Positions 58,652 to 64,000 of a stretch of 64,000 nucleotides of DNA are shown here, piece after piece. The notes beneath the pieces were generated by a model that saw nothing but the letters and a program-made list of their open reading frames with translations, was not told the origin of the DNA and did not search any database. The stretch comes from Lolium rigidum (taxonomy: Eukaryota > Streptophyta > Magnoliopsida > Poales > Poaceae), in the NCBI RefSeq assembly GCF_022539505.1, contig NC_061514.1:341976644-342040643 (forward strand). The letters are read 5' to 3'. The translations under genes and the position numbers were made by a program. Positions within the stretch are counted from its first letter, which is position 1, and every line of letters begins with the position of its first letter.

Positions 58652-59555
58652 ATGTCGGCTAGTAATTTAGTGCACAATGACACAATTATCTTTGTTGGCA
58701 CAAATTATCTTTTGTGGCGAAATTGCTTGCTTTGCAATCTTCGGACCTTGTGTCCAAACATTGAGCAATTTCTAGATGTAGGTTTTTCTCCTCCGATGGA
58801 TCCTCAAAATCTATCTTTAGAGGATGAGAAAAACTTACATCTTGAAGCTCAAGTATCTAATGAGCTTTTATTCTCCTTGAGGCCAGATTTTCGTAGGTTC
58901 TTGATATATATAAAGCGAAAGTCGTCTCATGAGATGTGGATCAAGCTTAAGGAAATGTTTGGTGGATCCATTTCTCATTTGGTCGGTGGTGTCTCCGAGG
59001 AGCTCTCTTCCCCTTCACATCATGAAGAGCTCCAAGTTGCTTCCACCTCCGGCCGTGATGAGTTCTCATCTTCATCCACTTCACCAACGTGTGACAAGAT
59101 ACAAGGTAATGATATGGTGAGTGGTGAGGAAAATTGCAATTTTGATATTGTGCTCAATAGTGATGATTCTTCATCTCTATCCCATTGCAATGTTTCCTCT
59201 TTGGGCTTAAACACATCTAGCACTAAAAATAATCTACATGCTTGTGTTGATAGTCCTTGCATATCATGTGTAAATTGCTTACATAGATCTCATGATGATA
59301 TGCTTGCCTTGTCTTGTTTCCATAATCAAAATGCTTCTATTTCCTCTAGTTGTTTGTTGTCTAACAATGTAGAGGAAACCGAACACTCTATGGATCAAGA
59401 CACGATTTCAAATGGGGATTCAAGAATATCCTCGTTATCATCCTCCGGTATGCACATGTGCCTTATGGCAAATGGATCAAAGGTATCTCCTACTTTGACT
59501 CCTAACACATCCTCTAATGATGAGAGTCATGATGATGATAGGGATTTCTATTTTC
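58652..59555 (+). pseudogene. Copia gag, intact N-terminal part, cut by the next segment
   Basis: It starts MSASNLVHNDTIIFVGTNYL at 58,652, with the gag-type GTNYLLWRNCL block, and stays open for about 300 codons. The middle is Ser/Cys/Asn-rich. Near the end, CLMANGSKVSPTLTPNTSS corresponds to the region that normally follows the CCHC zinc knuckle in SIRE-type gag, yet no CX2CX4HX4C knuckle is present before it, so that part was lost. The frame runs into unrelated DNA at about 59,556. No pol follows. Confidence 0.65.
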
Positions 59556-60127
59556 GTGCCCTCGGTTGCTTAGTTGTGCTCAGTTTTCCCCAGCTCCTTA
59601 GTTCAGTTTTCCCCAAGACCTTGTCTGAAACCCGCAGAAGGAGCTGGGACGGAAGGAATCCGTTAAGTTGACCGTTCCTTGCTGACGAGTGGGGTCGTGT
59701 CGTTTGTGGGGCCGCGTCTGGTGGGGCTGGTAGGAAGGAACCGCGTGGGACAAAACGAGACCGTGTTTGTGGGGCCGTAGCGTGTGGAGCCGTGTGGGTC
59801 CGGTACGTGGGCACGAGTGGTTTCTGTCTCTTTTGCCCAGATTAGCAGTTTTCAATGTACATTTTTCTTCTCTCTCGCTCGATCTCATTCATATTTGATA
59901 GCCCAAATTGGTAGCAAATCTAGAGCAGCTTCTCCTTCTGTTTTTTAACGCCATTCATTTCTTTATGCCTTCGTTTTTACCCAATCAGGTAGGAAATCTA
60001 GGGCACAAATCCGGAGAAAATATAGGATAACCTGCATACAGCAGCCAACATAGCATATATATATTCACGACAGATCCAACAGTAGTACCGATAGAACCCT
60101 ACAACATAAGCTACATTTTACATGAAT

Positions 60128-61301
60128 TTAAGCTGCTCTACAGATAGAGCAGTCACATACATAGAGTGCAGTAGGCATGTTCAAGGCCTCCAGGTAGCGC
60201 ATGCGACTCACTTGGAAGTTGCGCAGGTGAATCCCAAGTGCTTTGTGTTTGGCCATGAACGCATGCACGTTCACGGTCGTTCCAACTCTAGCGCCGCATC
60301 TGCCAATGGATTCAGCATGGTTCACCAGGCAGTTGAAGTCGGTGGCGCGGAGCTTCCTATTGCAAAAGGGGCACTTGTAAATGCCTCGAGCAAAGGGGCC
60401 ATCGTAATGGCCGGACTGCAACCTCCTGAGGACGTGACGAGTCTTGGTGTGGAAGGACTCGTCGTCGCTGTCGACGTCGCTCCTCCGCACACCGTCACGT
60501 AGCACCAAAGATCGTGCAAAGAACACGGAGTCAATTGCAACGATGATGGAACAGAGAGTGAACAAAGATCATGCATGATAATATGGGCTCGAAAAGAAGA
60601 GGTAGCCTCAGTTACATTGGACACACTTATATCCAGGATTTGAGTGAGTAAACCAAAGATCATGCACAACAAATTTGTACACGCCAATTGTTTACGGACC
60701 AAACCCTGAATCAATTTGTGCCCAAATATTCATCATCATCGGCACAAATCTTAAACAAAAGCAAATCACAAACACTAATAACGCAAGATCTAACACAAAA
60801 GGATTGAACTAGGAACAGACGCACCCTAATAACGCAAGATCTAACACAAATGGATTGAACTAGGAACAGACTTACCCTAATAACCCTAGATCTAACACAA
60901 AAGGATTGAAATGGGATAAGAACAAGGGAGCAAAGGGTTACCTCCGGCTCGTCGTCGACGATGCTGGTGTCGTAGGAGTTCTCCGGCGCGACGTACGGCA
61001 CTGGTTCGTACGGGTTCCAAGCGACGGGGGCCTGGACGGTGGCGGCGGCCGATGCGCCGGCGGCTGATGCGCCGACTGCTACGTTGAAAGCAGCGACAGG
61101 GGCCTGGACGGGGGCAGCGGCCGATGCGCCGGCTGCTACGTTGGAAGCAGCGACAGGGGCCTGGACGGGGGCAGCGGCTGATGCGCCGGCGGCTGATGTG
61201 CCGGCTGCTACGTTGGAAGCAGCGACAGGGGCCTGGACGGGGGCAGCGGCCGATGCGTCGGCGGCTGATGCGCCGACAATGGGCATCTCATTCTTGTCCA
61301 T
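60128..61301 (-). CDS. Spliced gene with Ala-rich repeats and a zf-XS-like zinc finger
   Basis: Exon 1 (60,942-61,301) starts MDKNEMPIVG; it then has about four repeats like AAPVQAPVAASNVAAG, ends SIVDDEPE and meets a GTAACC donor. The C-terminal exon (within 60,128-60,565) holds SDDESFHTKTRHVLRRL, then GIYKCPFCNRKLRATDFNCL, VNHAESIGRC and FMAKHKALGIHLRNF. The Cys-x2-Cys then His, His pattern with K-H-x-A-L matches zf-XS, the zinc finger next to the RNA-binding XS domain in SGS3-like silencing proteins. No XS domain or coiled coil is seen. The acceptor of the last exon is not clear, so the model is incomplete. The gene is on the minus strand and has a CT-rich leader upstream. Function unknown. 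Confidence 0.5.
60776..60925. repeat. Three tandem ~61-bp units within the intron of the zf-XS-like gene
   Basis: AATAACGCAAGATCTAACAC ... GGATTGAACTAGGAACAGAC occurs twice, and a third diverged copy follows next to the exon 1 donor. Confidence 0.8.
61030..61285. repeat. Coding minisatellite in exon 1 of the zf-XS-like gene
   Basis: GGGGCCTGGACGGGGGCAGC plus GGCCGATGCGCCGGC-type units repeat four times with 57-72-bp spacing; all are multiples of three, so the frame is kept. Confidence 0.8.
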
Positions 61302-62223
61302 CGCCGGCGGTTTTCTTCGGGGTTTTTTCTTCGGTTGTGGAGAAGATGATGTGACAGGAGAGACAGTTGCAGTGAGAACGTGCGTCGAGGGAGAGAAAAA
61401 GGGCTCTATAAAGATGAAGGTGGCGTGTACCGCAACACGCGTCCGCTATGCACGGCTGCAGTGTGCACCGCGACACGAGTCTAACCCTGGGACGTTTGGT
61501 GTACTCAGTTATAACCTCGGGCCTTATACATAAATTTTATCTGTACTCAGTTTTCCCCTCGAGTACTTAGACTAGCAAGTGCAATATACTCAGTTTTACC
61601 CTCAAGTAGCTGGTCAACAGAGAGTCAACAAATGAGATTAACATATCTAATTGAGTCATTTCATGCACAAAAAAATCCAAAAAAATAAAAACATAGTGGC
61701 ACCTACTCTTGGAGTCTTCCTACCCAACCTGCCACCTAGAAAACCTTAACAAACATATATAAATCAAGTTTTACCATAAATTGCCACTTCTCGGAATCAG
61801 CGATGTAGCTATGAAGATGCATGGTTTTCCACTCAAACCCCTTTGCAAAACATCTTCCCCAAAAACATAGTTTGTCTAAATGATGCCATAATTGTCACAC
61901 TCATGTATATTTGAATTTCAAATAATTTGATGTAGCCCAATATGAATTATATTGTACAAAACACGCATTTTTCATTTTGTAATTTTTTTGTTTGAATCCC
62001 TTTGTCTATTTACTATTTATGTGCCCTCGGATTCTTAGTACTACTCAGTTTTGCCCTCAAGTTCTATCACAAATGCTCTCAGAAGCCCAAACTTATCCTG
62101 ATTGGTTGAGCCGTTGTTACACGGATCGACTCCACGAACCGTTGATCAACTGATCTAACGGGCAGTATACCCCTCCCCGTCTCTTCGTGGCCACCCTTAT
62201 CTCTCTCTTCGTGGCCACCCCTC

Positions 62224-63461
62224 CACTACAAGAAAAGTTCTGATAGACAACGTCTCAAAATCGTCCGCTAAGGGGTATTTTTCGTCGCCCATGGGCCTAA
62301 CCCGACGATATGGGTTCTGTTGTGGAAACTGCGTCAGGCAAAGTCCAACGACGTTTTTTCGGTCCGTCGCGCTTGGGCGCCCTTCCGCCACGGAAAATCG
62401 GACCGTTGCGCAAGTGTTTCCGGGAGCCCGTTGACTGCCGACGTCATGCAACGCGACACGTGGCGGACGCCGTTAGCGCCGGTTAACGGCGTTAACCAGC
62501 TGAAACCCCGTGGTAGATGGTAGGCCCACACGAGGCTCGCCACGTCTTAGCGGGCCGGGCCAGCCGACATAGTTTGATCGGTCAACTATATAGCTGGGCT
62601 GGTCCATTAGTTACGTGGGCCGGGCCTAACCTCTAAGGTTGATCGGTCAAAACTTAAATGGGCCGGCCCATTTAACATGTGGGGTCCACCTTACGGCTAT
62701 CGGGCCGGCCCAAGAAGCAAGTGGGCCGGGCCGAAACTACAGAGTGGGTCCCACTTTCCGTTAAAGGGCCGGCCCATTTAGTGTGTGGGGTCCACCGTGT
62801 AGCAAGTGGGCCGGCCCAAAAACACGAGGTGGGTCCCACTTTCCGGTTAAAGGGTCGGCCCATTTAGTATGTGGGGTCCACCATATAGCAAGTGGGCCGG
62901 CCCAACAAGATAGTGGGCCGGGCCAAAAACACGGTGGGTCCCACTTTCCCGTTAAAGGGCCGGCCCATTTGGTGTGTGGGGTCCACCATATAGCAAGTGG
63001 CCGGCCCAACAAGATAGTGGGTCGGGCCAAAAGCACGAGTGGGTCCCACCTTCTCGTTAAAAGGCCGGCCCATTTAGTATGTGGGGTCCACCATATAGCA
63101 AGTGGGCCGGCCCAACAAGATAGTGGGCCGGGCCAAAACCCATGTGGGTCCCACCTTCCTGTTAAAGGGCCGGCCCATTTAGTATGTGGGGTCCACCATA
63201 TAGCAAGTGGGCCGGCCCAACAAGATAGTGGGCTGGCAAAAGCACATGTGGGTCCCACCTTCTCGTTAAAGGGCCGGCCCATTTACCATGTGGGACCACC
63301 ATATACCAAATGGGCTGGCCCAACAAGATAGTGGGCCGGCCCAATAAGCATGTGGATCCCACTATCGTGTAGCCGGGCCGGCCTACTAAAGAAGTGGGCC
63401 GGCCCAAAATGAAAGTGGGTCCCACACTACGGTAAGTGGGCCGGCCCAATCTGTTGTAGTG
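62224..63461. mobile_element. Non-autonomous CACTA element (1238 bp) with internal tandem array
   Basis: The left end is CACTACAAGAAAAG and the right end is CTGTTGTAGTG (reverse complement CACTACAACAG), the signature of CACTA (En/Spm) elements. The 3-bp flanks are CTC and CCC, matching at two of three positions. There is no transposase. Most of the right two thirds is a tandem array. Confidence 0.8.
62640..63440. repeat. ~105-bp tandem array (about seven units) with palindromic GGGCCGGCCCA and GTGGGTCCCAC sites
   Basis: Each unit reads roughly GGGCCGGCCCATTTAGTATG, TGGGGTCCACCATATAGCAA, GTGGGCCGGCCCAACAAGAT, then AGTGGGCCGGGCC and GTGGGTCCCACYTTC. Exact GTGGGTCCCAC occurs at 62,744, 62,829, 62,934, 63,039, 63,144, 63,248 and 63,415. 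The period is 105 bp in the middle (85-105 at the edges). Because 105 is a multiple of three, long false open frames arise on both strands. Confidence 0.92.
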
Positions 63462-63599
63462 CCCTACTTGTTTGACTAGTCAACATGCATTAAATTTCAT
63501 GAGCCTAAAATCTGATATCAATGATACACACAATTACATACACAAATAAAACAAGTAGGAAAATTACAAGGCAATTCATGTACCCAAATAAAAAAATTA

Positions 63600-63869
63600 C
63601 TCCCTCTGTTCCATTCTATAGTGCCTATTGTTTTTTGGCACGGAAATTAGCGTAAGAGTATTTTTTACACAAGACCTCTAGCTGAACGATTTGAGATCAA
63701 CGTAAAATTTGGAAAATCCATATCTTTCTAACTAAAATAACAATTTTGGGAGCTGGACGAGTTGGGAGCTGAACGGGGACGAGGTAATTGAAAAAAAACT
63801 AAGCTACAACCTTATATTCTGAAACAAATGCCAAAAATCTATAGGCACTATAAAAAGGAACGGAGGGAG
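63600..63869. mobile_element. Stowaway MITE (270 bp) with TA target duplication
   Basis: The left end CTCCCTCTGTTCC and right end GGAACGGAGGGAG are inverted repeats, flanked by TA on both sides (63,598-63,599 and 63,870-63,871). Subterminal sequence is also inverted (ATAGTGCCTATTG against AAATCTATAGGCACTAT). No coding capacity. Confidence 0.93.
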
Positions 63870-63878
63870 TACATAGAA

Positions 63879-63998
63879 TCATTGAGGACTTCTATTAGCA
63901 TCATCAATAACACGTTGAAATTTGGCAATCGCCTTGATTGAATCTTGTGTACTCTTTGTCAACATATCAGCTACAGATCTTAAAGCAGCAATACCATA
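63879..63998 (-). CDS. C-terminal end of an unrecognised coding region, runs off the right edge
   Basis: The minus strand is open for 39 codons from the edge: YGIAALRSVADMLTKSTQDS, then IKAIAKFQRVIDDANRSPQ and a TGA at 63,879. The composition is coding-like and helical. Too short to identify; it may belong to a host gene or to a transposon protein. Confidence 0.35.
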   Translation of the reverse strand, partial: YGIAALRSVADMLTKSTQDSIKAIAKFQRVIDDANRSPQ

Positions 63999-64000
63999 TC

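Larger units (their letters stand above)
59556..62057 (-). mobile_element. Unclassified, probably mobile segment with direct end repeats, carrying a zf-XS-like gene
   Basis: The Copia gag is interrupted at GTGCCCTCGG (59,556). A second exact GTGCCCTCGG is at 62,021, each followed by TTAGT and a CTCAGTTTT-CCC block, giving diverged direct repeats of about 45 bp preceded by CTATTT in both places. Further CTCAGTTTT-CCCTC motifs lie near both ends (about 59,602, 61,504, 61,546, 61,589). All are in the same orientation. Inverted terminal repeats are not seen, so it is not a standard TIR element as delimited. Between the ends lies a two-part gene on the minus strand (60,128-61,301). Confidence 0.45.

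Noticed and set aside
62761..63331. Long open frames on both strands across the CACTA array
   Set aside because: They exist because the 105-bp unit is a multiple of three and lacks stops; both strands are open at once and the translation just repeats the unit.
62640..63440. Regularly spaced repeats that could suggest a CRISPR-like array
   Set aside because: Units are contiguous without unique spacers and lie inside a CACTA transposon in plant DNA.

Overview
This is plant nuclear DNA, almost certainly from a pooid grass (Triticeae, Poeae or Aveneae type). The evidence is spliced plant genes, a grass-type chloroplast RNP, and dense nested LTR retrotransposons whose LTRs begin TGATACGTC and whose primer-binding sites match tRNA-Asp. 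CACTA, PIF/Harbinger, Stowaway and hAT elements are also present. The exact species cannot be read from the sequence.

Layout. 1-13.6 kb is a nest of transposable elements: a minus-strand Gypsy-like element running off the left edge, a long LTR-like block (3.4-7.0 kb), a truncated LTR, and a LINE whose ORF1 is split by a solo LTR with a GAAGG target duplication. A second LINE fragment follows, itself interrupted by a hAT relic; both of those insertions keep their target duplications. 15.2-27.3 kb is the gene island, all on the minus strand: a 4-exon chloroplast RNA-binding protein of the CP29A type (275 aa), a 7-exon RNase PH-like exosome subunit (RRP41-like/MTR3 type, 263 aa), two tandem tRNA-Ile(AAT) genes just upstream of the exosome gene, LINE relics, and an intronless EF-hand protein of the CML45/46 type (208 aa). 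The exosome gene and CP29A act in RNA metabolism in different compartments; nothing suggests co-regulation beyond shared strand and proximity.

27.4-38.8 kb is mostly intergenic. It holds a cluster of PIF/Harbinger-type elements: one 2.0-kb element carrying a broken non-transposase gene, one 1.0-kb element with a GC-rich minisatellite, and a decayed transposase lacking both recognisable catalytic-Asp blocks. 38.8-57.6 kb is a stack of at least four LTR retrotransposons with related termini, encoding unrecognised proteins and no visible pol (probably non-autonomous), broken by a 100-N assembly gap at 49,807-49,906. 57.6-59.55 kb is a Copia LTR, PBS and gag fragment. 59.55-62.06 kb is an unclassified, probably mobile, segment with direct end repeats and a spliced gene that includes a zf-XS (SGS3-like) zinc finger. 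62.2-63.46 kb is a non-autonomous CACTA element with a 105-bp tandem array containing seven exact GTGGGTCCCAC sites, which match the TCP-factor consensus. A Stowaway MITE and the end of an unrecognised coding region close the window.

Most promising for novelty: the CACTA array of TCP-type sites, the segment encoding a zf-XS-like protein, the duplicated primer-binding site, the conserved hairpin in two LTR elements, and the tandem duplication that copied a splice acceptor in the exosome gene.
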